58,873 nucleotides of DNA from an uncultured Prevotella sp. (GTDB lineage Bacteria > Bacteroidota > Bacteroidia > Bacteroidales > Bacteroidaceae): the NCBI GenBank assembly GCA_946998205.1, contig CAMPYJ010000015.1, positions 1-58,873 of the forward strand, in the 5' to 3' direction. The notes under the pieces are model-generated. The model searched no databases. It saw only the letters and a program-made list of their open reading frames with translations, and was not told the DNA's origin. Both the position numbers and the translations under genes were made by a program. Positions 18,160 through 26,978 of the stretch are shown in pieces. Position 1 is the stretch's first letter, and each line of letters opens with the position of its first letter.

Positions 18160-18732
18160 CTAATCAAATTTCACCACCGCCTTGTTCACCACGCGCCACA
18201 TTCCATTCTCGAACACGGCCGACCCTTCGTCAACCGTTTGGATGACCCGAGGATAGACGCTGGCGCTGCCAACCACCTTGCACACCGGCTTGACAAACTG
18301 CGAAACGCTGATCATGGCCGTGGCGATGGCGTCCGGACTGTCCAGCATGACGAACGTGCCGTTCACGCCATCTGCGGTTGTGAGCCGGTAGATACTCTTG
18401 CCAATCTGCTCGGCAGGCGACGCACCGTTGAAACAGCCGTCGCTGCTTGGCGCCGGCAGATAACAGACACGACTGGCTGAGGGTGAGGATGTGCCCTTCC
18501 GGCGGGACTGTACACGCAGAATCTCTACATCCGCCTGCGGTTCCTGTGAATCAGCGGTGTCACGCCCGGACATGGACTTTTGCTCCTGCTGTTCCTGCAT
18601 TTGCTGCAACTCAGCGGTCAGCTGTCTTACCTGATTCCGCAACGCGGCAAGATGCTTCTCCAACCGTGCGACGCGCTCCTCGTAAGGTTCGAGCCGCTGT
18701 TGTATCTGCCGTTCAATCTGTCCTTCAAACAT
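18160..18732 (-). CDS. Coiled-coil protein of system A, unknown function
   Basis: A 190-residue protein without signal peptide. Residues about 3-55 form a strong coiled coil rich in Q, E and R, residues 56-85 are a polar linker, and residues about 95-190 a compact globular domain with a hydrophobic GTFVMLDSP strand and an FENGMWRVVNKAVVKF end. It starts 21 bases after the giant actin-fold gene, so co-expression is likely. It could be an adaptor or nucleotide-exchange partner of that ATPase, but I do not recognise the family. Confidence 0.7.
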   Translation of the reverse strand: MFEGQIERQIQQRLEPYEERVARLEKHLAALRNQVRQLTAELQQMQEQQEQKSMSGRDTADSQEPQADVEILRVQSRRKGTSSPSASRVCYLPAPSSDGCFNGASPAEQIGKSIYRLTTADGVNGTFVMLDSPDAIATAMISVSQFVKPVCKVVGSASVYPRVIQTVDEGSAVFENGMWRVVNKAVVKFD

Positions 18733-18753
18733 AAGCGTTCACTTTTCGACGTT

Positions 18754-21700
18754 TCACAAGTTCTCAATCAAATTATCCCGAATGCTGCCAATAATCGGAT
18801 AGAAGAACAAGGTGTCCTCGATGGGGTCACTGCCGTTCTTGTCATCCTGGTTCTTGTTGACGAAGTTCCATCCGTTCACCAAGTGGTGCGTCAAGTCTTT
18901 GTCAACCAGTTGCTTGAACAGTTGCAGACTATGGTTGTCAACCAACAACCGGTCTACCACGCGTATGTCGTCGCATAGCTGGCAGAAGAAGCGGTTGAAC
19001 CGGCGCACCTGCTCAACGATGTCGGCGCGAACCTCCTCGCTGTCCATGTCTTCGTAGCGCAGCGTTTCCTTACCAAGCATGGTGTAGTTGTACTTCACGG
19101 AGCTGTCAAGGCTGTCCAACAGTCGGTTCAATTGGTGAACATGTTCGCAACCAGCGCTGTCAGCCACTTGCATCAGGGCGCCCCGGCAAGTGATTTGTTT
19201 CGGTTCTTTCTTCTCCATGACGATGCTGAAGCCATCCTCATCGTACCGCTGTCCGTACACCCGCTCGATGACCGTCTGTGCGATGAGGTCAAGGTCGCGC
19301 TGCGTACCCACGATGTCCAACACCTTCGACCCCGTTCCAGAGAACATGATGCAGCGGGGCATGTCAAGGTCGCGGTGCCTCATCATCTTGGCCACATAGT
19401 AGATGAGCGTCACGAAGAAATAGATGAAGATGATTTTGCGCCGCCCGTCCTCGTTGAGCCGCATGTTGTAGGAGAAGACGTCGTTGCCGCCTACCACCTT
19501 GTTGTTAATCACCGAGAACAAGAAAGCGTTGATGTCTTCCGACTTGCGCTTGGCCGTGATGTCGTCCAAGATGCCGTTCAGCTCGCCATACTTGTCGTCA
19601 TCGGCATCAAACAATCGTTTGAAATAATCCACATATTGCACGAGCATGGGGTTGGTGTCGCCGTGCGGAACGTCGGAAAATCCGTCGCCGAAGAGTACGT
19701 TGGCGGCAAACCTGAACGACGTGAGGATGGCAGGCTGCTGCGCGTTGCCCGCATAAACCACCACGTCGCTGGACCCTCCGCCGATGTCAACGCTGGCCAC
19801 GGTGCTGGCCGCACCCTTGAACTGGCTTGAGCTTTTGTAGAAATAGTATGGAGCCACGCTCTCGGGCATCTGTATCAAATTGTCCTCTGTCACGGTGATG
19901 CCAAAAACTTCACTGAAAGTCTTGGCCCACATCTCGCCCAACTTGCGCACGTTGCCCACCTTCATCGACAGCGGATAGAACCAAACCAGACGCGTCTTGG
20001 CCATGTCGCCGTTCTCCAAGAACACCTTGGTGCGCATCAGCAAGGCCAGCTCCATCAAGTAAGCGCGCACCCGCTTGCCGTTAGCCACCTCAGTAGACCA
20101 TTTCAAGTTGGGCACGATGCGGTTGCCATATCCGACAGACTCCTTCTCGTAGATAAAGGGAATGTTGGCGTCGCCCAACGCCACGATTTGGTCAACGTTG
20201 GCGGCATCAAGGCGCTCACACTCGGACAAGACGGTGCGTTGCGGGAATCCATAGCCCTCACCGATGACCTTGGGCAGGAACTCCTGCTTCATGATCACGT
20301 CGTACAGGATGCTCTCACCGTTATACGAAGTGGCCAGCAGCCGTTCGCGCGCAGAGGCGCTGACGCCCAAAGGCTCGGGCATGCCGCCGTTTCTCATCGC
20401 CTCTACATGCGTATTGGTCGTGCCAAAGTCGACGGAGAACGTAAAGGCCTCGTTGCCTTGGACGTGAGCCGGCCACCGCGGACACAGCACCCCTTCGGCC
20501 GAAAGGTTGCCATGATCGTCGGTAAGGGTGACGTTGAGGTAGTCGAAATCGTCCTGCAGGCGATAATATCTGGAACCCACCCGCTTCTCGGCCTTGAGGG
20601 ATCGGTCGCGCACTACCACGTCATCAGGGTTCATCCCATTGCGATAACCATCGTGATAGAACGACAAATCGATGCGGAAGTTCTCCAGCATGCCCAGCGC
20701 GCGGTCAACCAATTGCACGTTATATTGCTTCAATCCCGGCGTTCGCATGAACGGGAAAACGCTCAACGCGAAGGGAACTGTGACGAAATAGCCGTGGTCG
20801 TTTGTCCTGTCATAGGCCAAATCAACGTTGCGGCTCGCCACATAGGTGCGCTGCAGCGTGATGTAATGACGCTCTTTCTGTACGGGAACGCGCAGCGTGG
20901 CGGTCAGCGTTTCCACGTCACCCCTCATGCCATGCGTCATTTCAAAGCGCGGCCGGCCATTGATGGTGCCCCACAAGTCGCTGACGTTGAAATACTTGAA
21001 ATACAGAGGTTTCAAGGGTAAGATGAAGTCATGGTCATCGGCATCGCGCGTCGCATTGGTGAGATTGCCGTCAAAGAAGCAATCGCGGTCGAGGGTATAA
21101 TCGAGTTTGATCAATGCAGGTTGAAAAAAATCATCGTCAGTCAGCCACGGATACTGATGCGTGGTGGCTGGTAAGATGCGCTTTTCCGGCTCTACGGAAT
21201 AATCATCCGACCTGATTACGGTGTTGTCATCCCATGTTCCGGTGATGTAAGTGAAGGTGTCCGTCTGTGTCGCGCTGAGATGATTCTGCAGCACCAGCGG
21301 CACGATGCCATCCACAGGTCGCGAGGGTTTCATCCTGAAGTCACTGGCGGCGATGGCCGCCTGAACGTCTTCAGGCCGGGCACCGTAGAAGGGAACGCCC
21401 AACGCCTGCACGCCTTCATCCATCTGCATGAAGTTGGTTTCGAGGAAAGTGCGCGCCCGGTCGGCGTCATCCAGGTCCATGGCGGCAGGGTTGCCAATCT
21501 CCTTGAGGATGCCGTTCCGCAGCGCTGCGGGCAGCAAAGGCAGATTGGCGATGAGATAACCGTTCACCTCACCGCAACGACGCTTCAGCTCCGGATAGGC
21601 CGTGAACAAGGCATAGACGTACTTTACGAAGCGTTCGCCGCGCACATACAGCGGACGCCACCGGCTGAAGAGCGGCACGTTCTGCTCTACGGGAATGTCG

Positions 21701-22224
21701 CAGAGCCCCTCACGGGCGTTGGGTGACGCCATGAAGAGCGTGATTGGCGAGGTTGAACCGACGACCTGGTTGCCGTAAACCAAAAAATACAGGCGGTCCA
21801 ACCGGTCGAAGTTGAAGGCCTCTTGGTCTTGATGCAAGAACATCTCGATGGTCTCGCCCAGCAAACGGTGCTGGGGTGAGTCTTTCAACTTCTCCAACTC
21901 GGTGGCGCGGTTCCATTCCACGATTTGCAATTGACCGCGCAATTCAGAGTAATTGAAGAACAACTGGGCTACGTCGAGCGCGTTGGCCACCAGTCTCTCG
22001 TCCATCGCCTCGCCTTGCAGACGGGCGTTCATGGACAGTCGCTTGAAAGCGTTCTTCACCAAATCCATCTGCGCGAACGGAGAGGGAATGGCCGTACGGG
22101 GGCATTGTGACAACCCCGCGTTGGGGTCGGCGATCATCTCTATCTCGTCAGCGTTGTACTGACTGCTCAGCTGTATCCAATCTTCACCGGATGTTTTCTT
22201 GTTGTAGGATAATATCTTTGACAT
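18754..22224 (-). CDS. Giant actin/Hsp70-fold ATPase (system A)
   Basis: A 1156-residue protein. The C-terminal half has an actin/Hsp70-type ATPase fold: phosphate-1 loop FSVDFGTTNTHVEA at about residue 600, phosphate-2 loop VASVDIGGGSSDVVVY at about 810, and an adenosine motif IMFSGTGSKVLDI at about 958. The N-terminal 590 residues are unrecognised and look like a large scaffold domain. It may resemble SrfB-type virulence proteins, but I cannot confirm that. It lies 30 bases after the tubulin-like gene. Together they suggest two cytoskeletal-type nucleotide-driven proteins in one operon, with a vWA lipoprotein at the front. Confidence 0.8.
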   Translation of the reverse strand: MSKILSYNKKTSGEDWIQLSSQYNADEIEMIADPNAGLSQCPRTAIPSPFAQMDLVKNAFKRLSMNARLQGEAMDERLVANALDVAQLFFNYSELRGQLQIVEWNRATELEKLKDSPQHRLLGETIEMFLHQDQEAFNFDRLDRLYFLVYGNQVVGSTSPITLFMASPNAREGLCDIPVEQNVPLFSRWRPLYVRGERFVKYVYALFTAYPELKRRCGEVNGYLIANLPLLPAALRNGILKEIGNPAAMDLDDADRARTFLETNFMQMDEGVQALGVPFYGARPEDVQAAIAASDFRMKPSRPVDGIVPLVLQNHLSATQTDTFTYITGTWDDNTVIRSDDYSVEPEKRILPATTHQYPWLTDDDFFQPALIKLDYTLDRDCFFDGNLTNATRDADDHDFILPLKPLYFKYFNVSDLWGTINGRPRFEMTHGMRGDVETLTATLRVPVQKERHYITLQRTYVASRNVDLAYDRTNDHGYFVTVPFALSVFPFMRTPGLKQYNVQLVDRALGMLENFRIDLSFYHDGYRNGMNPDDVVVRDRSLKAEKRVGSRYYRLQDDFDYLNVTLTDDHGNLSAEGVLCPRWPAHVQGNEAFTFSVDFGTTNTHVEAMRNGGMPEPLGVSASARERLLATSYNGESILYDVIMKQEFLPKVIGEGYGFPQRTVLSECERLDAANVDQIVALGDANIPFIYEKESVGYGNRIVPNLKWSTEVANGKRVRAYLMELALLMRTKVFLENGDMAKTRLVWFYPLSMKVGNVRKLGEMWAKTFSEVFGITVTEDNLIQMPESVAPYYFYKSSSQFKGAASTVASVDIGGGSSDVVVYAGNAQQPAILTSFRFAANVLFGDGFSDVPHGDTNPMLVQYVDYFKRLFDADDDKYGELNGILDDITAKRKSEDINAFLFSVINNKVVGGNDVFSYNMRLNEDGRRKIIFIYFFVTLIYYVAKMMRHRDLDMPRCIMFSGTGSKVLDIVGTQRDLDLIAQTVIERVYGQRYDEDGFSIVMEKKEPKQITCRGALMQVADSAGCEHVHQLNRLLDSLDSSVKYNYTMLGKETLRYEDMDSEEVRADIVEQVRRFNRFFCQLCDDIRVVDRLLVDNHSLQLFKQLVDKDLTHHLVNGWNFVNKNQDDKNGSDPIEDTLFFYPIIGSIRDNLIENL

Positions 22225-22254
22225 GAATTGACTATGTGTTTGCGTTCATCGATG

Positions 22255-23799
22255 TTATGCCACCGGGTTGTATTTTTCATCAACCAGCTTGTCCAGCGTC
22301 TCATCCAGCAGGTTCATCAGCTTGTAAGCCACACGGTCGGTGCCGTATTTCTGCGTCTTGACAGCCTGCTGACTCATCTTGTTGAGAGCCGAAAGCAAAA
22401 CCTTGTAGTCGATGGCAGACTTGAACAAGCCGCTCTTGGGCGCAATGCCGTTCAACGCGTCAGACAGCTTGTCGGTTGAAAGATGGAAGGGTTCAAAACT
22501 GCGCCGATTGAGTTTCAGCTCCTTCAACCAGGTGAGATAAGCCACATAGAAATCGCTTGTCAGCGTGTGGAAGAAGCTCGTGGAGAGGAAACCTCTGGTT
22601 ATTTCCGGTTTGTCCTCAGTGTAACCGCGTCCCACGTCGCTCTTCAATTGATTGGTGACGTACAGGTATGCCAGGTGAAACTTCACCAGTTGCTTGTTGA
22701 CATGCAAGCGCGTTGCCGTGCCAAAGTCTTTCAGCGACAGCGTCATCCCGTCGTTGGCCAGCCCATATTCCTTGTAGATGGGGCTCACGGCGTTGCCGTC
22801 ATCCGTGAGCAACTGGTCGTCTGGAATCTGAAGAAAGTCGAGAATTGCCAGCGCGCCCACATACTCCACGACGTGCGCGTCGTTGCGCTGTCCGTTGCCA
22901 CCGGGGTCGTTGAAGTAAGGATTGCTGGGTATTTCGTCGCCCAGATAATAGCAAGCGTTCACTTTCGACATGTGCAGGTCTGCCCCATTCTGCCGGATTC
23001 CCGTAAGGTTGTCATGATAATAGAACAAGGCCGACTTGGTTTTTGAAATGAAATCGGCCCGCGAGATCGGACTGTTCTCATCCTGCTGGATGTTGAAGTA
23101 AGGCAACACGGTGAGCGCGCCAATCCTCGCATCGCGCAGATCGCCGCGGTTGTTGATTTGGATGTTGTTGCCGGCATTGCGGATGTTCTTCACGATGATG
23201 GGATATCCGGCAGCTCCCGTACCGCCGAAAATGCTGCTGACGACAAAGATGCGGTCGTTCTTCTGAAACACGTTGGAGAACTGCTTGAACTCTTCCGAAT
23301 CCTTAAACTGGTTCAATGCCACCGACCCTATGTTGGGCGATCCCACGAAACCGATGTCCATCTTCGTGTCGAGTTGATCCTTGGAAAACATCATCGAGCA
23401 CAAGGCTTGATTGCCTGTATCCAACGTGGAATAAGCGATGAAGTCGCTGAACTTCTTCGATGCGACGGAACCCATGTTGAAGAGGAACGTGTCACTCAGG
23501 TTGCTGCCATTGGGCAGGATGTCGCTCAGGGTGGAAATCTTGACCGAAAAGAATCCTTTGGTCACGTCCGCGCGGTCGCCGTACAGTGCTTGTCGTATCT
23601 GCTTATACCACCGCAACAGGTTGCTGGTGCGCTTCAAATCCTCGTTGGCCTTGTGGGGATCCACGATGACAGGCACCACTTCGAGCGGCATGGGACGCCC
23701 CTCCTCGTCCAAAGGGTGAATGCCTGCGGCAAACTGCATGATGAGTGGCCGCATGACCCGCGAGCCGGTTCCGCCCACTAAAAATAAAAATAGTCTCAC
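22255..23799 (-). CDS. Tubulin-like GTPase-fold protein (system A)
   Basis: A 514-residue cytoplasmic protein. The N terminus FLFLVGGTGSRVMRPLI (about 4-20) and the later FGGTGAAGYP (191-200) are the glycine-rich loops of the tubulin/FtsZ superfamily; the second matches the G-G-x-T-G-x-G tubulin signature. This points to the Tubulin-like (not FtsZ) branch, since residue length and the rest do not match FtsZ. The track start is GTG (23799), the only plausible start near the motif. It is directly upstream of the actin-fold gene and 45 bases after the 4-TM gene. Polymerisation is inferred from the fold only. Confidence 0.8.
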   Translation of the reverse strand: MRLFLFLVGGTGSRVMRPLIMQFAAGIHPLDEEGRPMPLEVVPVIVDPHKANEDLKRTSNLLRWYKQIRQALYGDRADVTKGFFSVKISTLSDILPNGSNLSDTFLFNMGSVASKKFSDFIAYSTLDTGNQALCSMMFSKDQLDTKMDIGFVGSPNIGSVALNQFKDSEEFKQFSNVFQKNDRIFVVSSIFGGTGAAGYPIIVKNIRNAGNNIQINNRGDLRDARIGALTVLPYFNIQQDENSPISRADFISKTKSALFYYHDNLTGIRQNGADLHMSKVNACYYLGDEIPSNPYFNDPGGNGQRNDAHVVEYVGALAILDFLQIPDDQLLTDDGNAVSPIYKEYGLANDGMTLSLKDFGTATRLHVNKQLVKFHLAYLYVTNQLKSDVGRGYTEDKPEITRGFLSTSFFHTLTSDFYVAYLTWLKELKLNRRSFEPFHLSTDKLSDALNGIAPKSGLFKSAIDYKVLLSALNKMSQQAVKTQKYGTDRVAYKLMNLLDETLDKLVDEKYNPVA

Positions 23800-23844
23800 T
23801 ATGGTAATGTTCTGATGATTCTTGACAAGGCAACGTGCGCCGCT

Positions 23845-24291
23845 CTACTCAGGGATTGGCGTGTGCCGGCAGTTGGATGACCACCAACGGATGGAGAAGC
23901 TGGCAATCGCGAACAGCACGGCCGTCACCGCCGCGTCTACCAGACAGAAGCTGAAAAGCTGTGCGCTGAAGTCGAGACCCTCGGCCGAAAAGACGCCACT
24001 GGGATAGGTGTAGTTGATGACGGGTGCCACAATCATGGCGGCAATCAGCACGATGAGCCAATGATACCACCGGGAGAAGCTCACCGAGTTGACGACATAA
24101 TAGTAAATACCGGCGAAGACCCAGGCCGTCAGGGCCGTCACAAGGGCTACGTTGAAATAAAGGTTGTCCGAGTACATCTCATTGGAGAACTCTCTCTCAT
24201 AGAACAGTGTCTCAAACAACGGCGTGGCGAAAATGATGAACAGCAGGGTGATCACGGCGCCTGCCAGCAACAGTATCGTATTTTTTCTCAT
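23845..24291 (-). CDS. Small four-helix membrane protein (system A)
   Basis: A 148-residue integral membrane protein with four hydrophobic segments (about residues 5-25, 49-70, 76-96 and 110-135) and a short charged loop in between. I do not recognise the family. It begins 67 bases after the vWA lipoprotein and ends 45 bases before the tubulin-like gene, so it is likely a membrane anchor for the cytosolic proteins in the same operon. Confidence 0.75.
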   Translation of the reverse strand: MRKNTILLLAGAVITLLFIIFATPLFETLFYEREFSNEMYSDNLYFNVALVTALTAWVFAGIYYYVVNSVSFSRWYHWLIVLIAAMIVAPVINYTYPSGVFSAEGLDFSAQLFSFCLVDAAVTAVLFAIASFSIRWWSSNCRHTPIPE

Positions 24292-24358
24292 AACGTGGTT
24301 CTGTCGTCATGCCGCGCGGAGGCCGCGACCAAGCCGGTCGGAGCTCGCGCCGGGCATG

Positions 24359-25852
24359 CTACTTGCTAAAGTTCAAATCCATTTCAAAATAATAAGGCTT
24401 TCCGTCCGAATTCCTACGGTAGCTGTCGTAGATGCCTTGCAGCAGATATTTCAACCCGAAGGTGGTGGTGGCGTCCACCCTCGCGTCGTTGTCGTTCGAC
24501 GACGACGCAATCCACCGCGGCATCCTGTTGAGCAACTTTATCCGAACCTTCTGTTCGTGCTTCGGCTCTTTCACTGACAGCACGAACAGATGGGTGGCCG
24601 ATTGGGCGTATTTTCTCTCTGCGGGCGTGACGTCCGACTTGTTGACAGGGCGAATCTCCTTGATAGTAACCGCATCGTCAGCGTCAACCACATAGTTGTT
24701 CACATCCGTGAGATATTCGTCCGCAATGAGCATCTTGCTCAGGTCTACCGCCAACACCAGTCTGATGTCTCCACTATTTCGATCCGTCTTAAGGCCCTCC
24801 AACTTCGTCACCTGCGTACCCTGTCCGCGCTCGGGTTGGAACCGTCCGCGTATCTGGGGATGACTCAGCAGCAAAGAATAATAAGGTTCGTACACGTCAT
24901 CTGTCTCGAAGAGATACATATTCTCATAGCCCCGCAGCCGGGACAGCTGAGCAAATGCCTCATAATTCTCGTCTTGTGTCAGTCGCGCAATGTTCTCATT
25001 GTTGCCCACTATCACGATGTAATAGGGTCGCTTGCCGTTGTAAGGCACCCCTTTACTGGGTGAATTGTACGGATAATACAGGCCATTGTACGAACCCATC
25101 ATCTTCACAATGAGCATCGACTTCTTCTTCACCTCACTCTTGAAAACCGAGTTGGTCATGCCTTGCGCTTCAGCAAACACCTTCTTCGGATTGACACCCG
25201 TCATGTCCTTGGTGGAATAAATCATGTCAGTCACCAAGATACTCAGCTCATCATCCTTGGTACTGTTGAGGATTTTGTCGAAGATGGCACCGAAATCGGT
25301 AAAGCTCGGGTCACCGATTCCTTTGGTGGCCTCAAAGATATTGCTGTCTTTCACAAACTGGTCGAACCCCTTTGGATAGGCGTTTATCGAACTGTTAACC
25401 ACATAAATCTTATGATCCGCATTGTTTCCCGGCAGGTTGTTCAGCATCTGAACGATGGCTGCCTTGAACGAACCGTCACCAGCTGGCGAGTCGTAGGCAA
25501 TCATCGAGCCCGAACGCTCAAGGTAAAAATTCACTTTGAGCGGCTCAACTGCCATACCCGAGAAGTCGATTTTCATGGCATCACGGCGATGACTGAAAAA
25601 ATCTTCGATGTATTCGCGCACCTCATCTGCGTCAAGTTTTCCATCAACGTAGAACTCTGGGAAGTTTGCTTTCTGCCCATCCAAATAGTTTTCGAGGGTC
25701 ATCCAGTCATCGTGGTCGATGGTGTGATCTGTTCCCGCCAGCTCCATGAGCAGGTGGTTCAAATCTTTTTTAGCCCTGTTGCCACAACCGCTCACGATGA
25801 GTACGACGAGCGTCAAAGCGATGAAGATGGGGTTTCCAAATATTATTCTCAT
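24359..25852 (-). CDS. vWA-like lipoprotein (system A, first gene)
   Basis: A 497-residue lipoprotein. The ATG at 25852 gives a clean signal peptide with a lipobox ending at C23 (VSGC); a longer upstream reading frame (to 25984) lacks a signal peptide. From about residue 105 it has a vWA-like fold with an altered metal site: E112-R-S-G-S116, where the usual first aspartate is glutamate, and later SILVTDM. This predicts a membrane-attached binding domain in the periplasm or on the surface. The 66-bp tandem repeats start 145 bases upstream and may carry the operon's promoter. Its likely partners are the tubulin-like and actin-fold proteins encoded behind it. Confidence 0.8.
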   Translation of the reverse strand: MRIIFGNPIFIALTLVVLIVSGCGNRAKKDLNHLLMELAGTDHTIDHDDWMTLENYLDGQKANFPEFYVDGKLDADEVREYIEDFFSHRRDAMKIDFSGMAVEPLKVNFYLERSGSMIAYDSPAGDGSFKAAIVQMLNNLPGNNADHKIYVVNSSINAYPKGFDQFVKDSNIFEATKGIGDPSFTDFGAIFDKILNSTKDDELSILVTDMIYSTKDMTGVNPKKVFAEAQGMTNSVFKSEVKKKSMLIVKMMGSYNGLYYPYNSPSKGVPYNGKRPYYIVIVGNNENIARLTQDENYEAFAQLSRLRGYENMYLFETDDVYEPYYSLLLSHPQIRGRFQPERGQGTQVTKLEGLKTDRNSGDIRLVLAVDLSKMLIADEYLTDVNNYVVDADDAVTIKEIRPVNKSDVTPAERKYAQSATHLFVLSVKEPKHEQKVRIKLLNRMPRWIASSSNDNDARVDATTTFGLKYLLQGIYDSYRRNSDGKPYYFEMDLNFSK

Positions 25853-25996
25853 TCCATTAAGACGTATTACGAACTGGAATAGTTGCAAAGCCCGGCCGTT
25901 GAGCCGAAAAAGCATGCAACGATTAAACATGCGAGACTGCCGCAGACAACCCACGGCTGCGCGAAGTCCACCCGCTTCCTTCACTTTTCGTCCCGC

Positions 25997-26214
25997 CCTG
26001 TCTTATGCAAAAACAGTGCAAGCCGAAGACAAAGGAAGTGAACTTACTTTGTTAAGGCGAAGCCTATCTTATGCAAAGATAGTGCAAGCCGAAGACAAAG
26101 GAAGTGAACTTACTTTGTTAAGGCGAAGCCTATCTTATGCAAAGATAGCGCGAGCCGAAGACAAAGGAAGTAAACTTACTTTGTTAAGGCGAAGCCTATC
26201 TTATGCAAAGATAA
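25997..26214. repeat. 66-bp tandem repeat, 3.3 copies
   Basis: Units start at 25997, 26063, 26129 and 26195 (last partial) and are nearly identical. Each contains an inverted repeat CTATCTT-ATGCA-AAGATAG. On the minus strand the last three contain TATCTTTG, a -7-type box (26081-26074, 26147-26140, 26213-26206), pointing toward the system A operon. No -33 TTG lies at the usual 19-20 bases, so promoter activity is uncertain. The period keeps a plus frame open (22 residues per unit), but I do not think this frame is a gene. Confidence 0.85.
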
Positions 26215-26449
26215 GACAAAGCGGTGGTAACGACAAATAAATTAAGCCTTTTTTGCCGTTTACGTCACGGCTCTTTCATTTGAAAATGGTATGTTTTGCC
26301 GTTGTGCAAAGCGTGGAAGAAATCAACAACGAAACAAACGGAAAACACGAAAATGTGTGGGTGACATGAAGAAACCTAAGAACGCAGGCGTTCTGACGAA
26401 TACAGAGAAAAGACGTGAGAGGCCGTCTCTCTCCAATGTTTCATCTAAC

Positions 26450-26472
26450 GGGCGGTAATTTATAAAACCGCC
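26450..26472. repeat. Collapsed MITE-like remnant
   Basis: GGGCGGTAATTTATAAAACCGCC has both GGCGGT-type ends of the 194-bp element almost back to back, as if the interior had been lost. It lies in the 740-base gap between the 66-bp array and tamL. Confidence 0.5.
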
Positions 26473-26858
26473 TTTAACACAAATGCCGGTCGTTTTCTCA
26501 TCCAACTGGTTGGTGTGCCGAAAAGACACCAAGTACGAAAGGGTTTTGTCATCATATTGATTATCAGATAGTTGAACGTCACTCAAGCGTAAAACGCCGT
26601 GAAAGAGTGGCGCGTATGGAGCCCAAACGCCTGTTTCATGTGCGAAAAACACCTGCAACATGATGCGGATTGGGCGGCTGAAGCATGATGATTGGGCGGC
26701 TGAAGCATGATGATTGCCGCCTTGGTTGATGTGAATTGCGCTACAAGATGATGATTCTAAGGCTTTGAGCCACCCCGAAAACCCGCGCCATCATCTATTT
26801 CACGATTTTATTTTGTAAAGAAAAACGAATCGCGTTAACAAACGAAAGGTTTGTTAAC
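26473..26858. repeat. Second copy of the dispersed hairpin element, with 22-bp duplication
   Basis: Similar in order to 161-566. It contains a duplicated 22-bp unit ATTGGGCGGCTGAAGCATGATG at 26669-26690 and 26691-26712, and a perfect hairpin GTTAACAAAC / GTTTGTTAAC at 26834-26843 / 26849-26858. The frame running 26323-26661 on the minus strand lies within this repeat and is not considered a gene. Confidence 0.5.
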
Positions 26859-26978
26859 ATACGGAAATTCCATCGGCAGTCTTCCTCCCCCACTTACGCA
26901 TCGTGCCGCAGCGGGCGGCCCCATCCGCAAAGTCAGCGAAATCGTCTGCCGCTCACGGTCGCCGAGCCCGTATCCACT

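Noticed and set aside
25746..26240. 164-residue plus frame through the 66-bp array
   Set aside because: The frame is open because 66 is a multiple of three; it is antisense to the lipoprotein at its start and lacks a promoter.
26323..26661. 112-residue minus frame
   Set aside because: Lies within a dispersed repeat with no family match.
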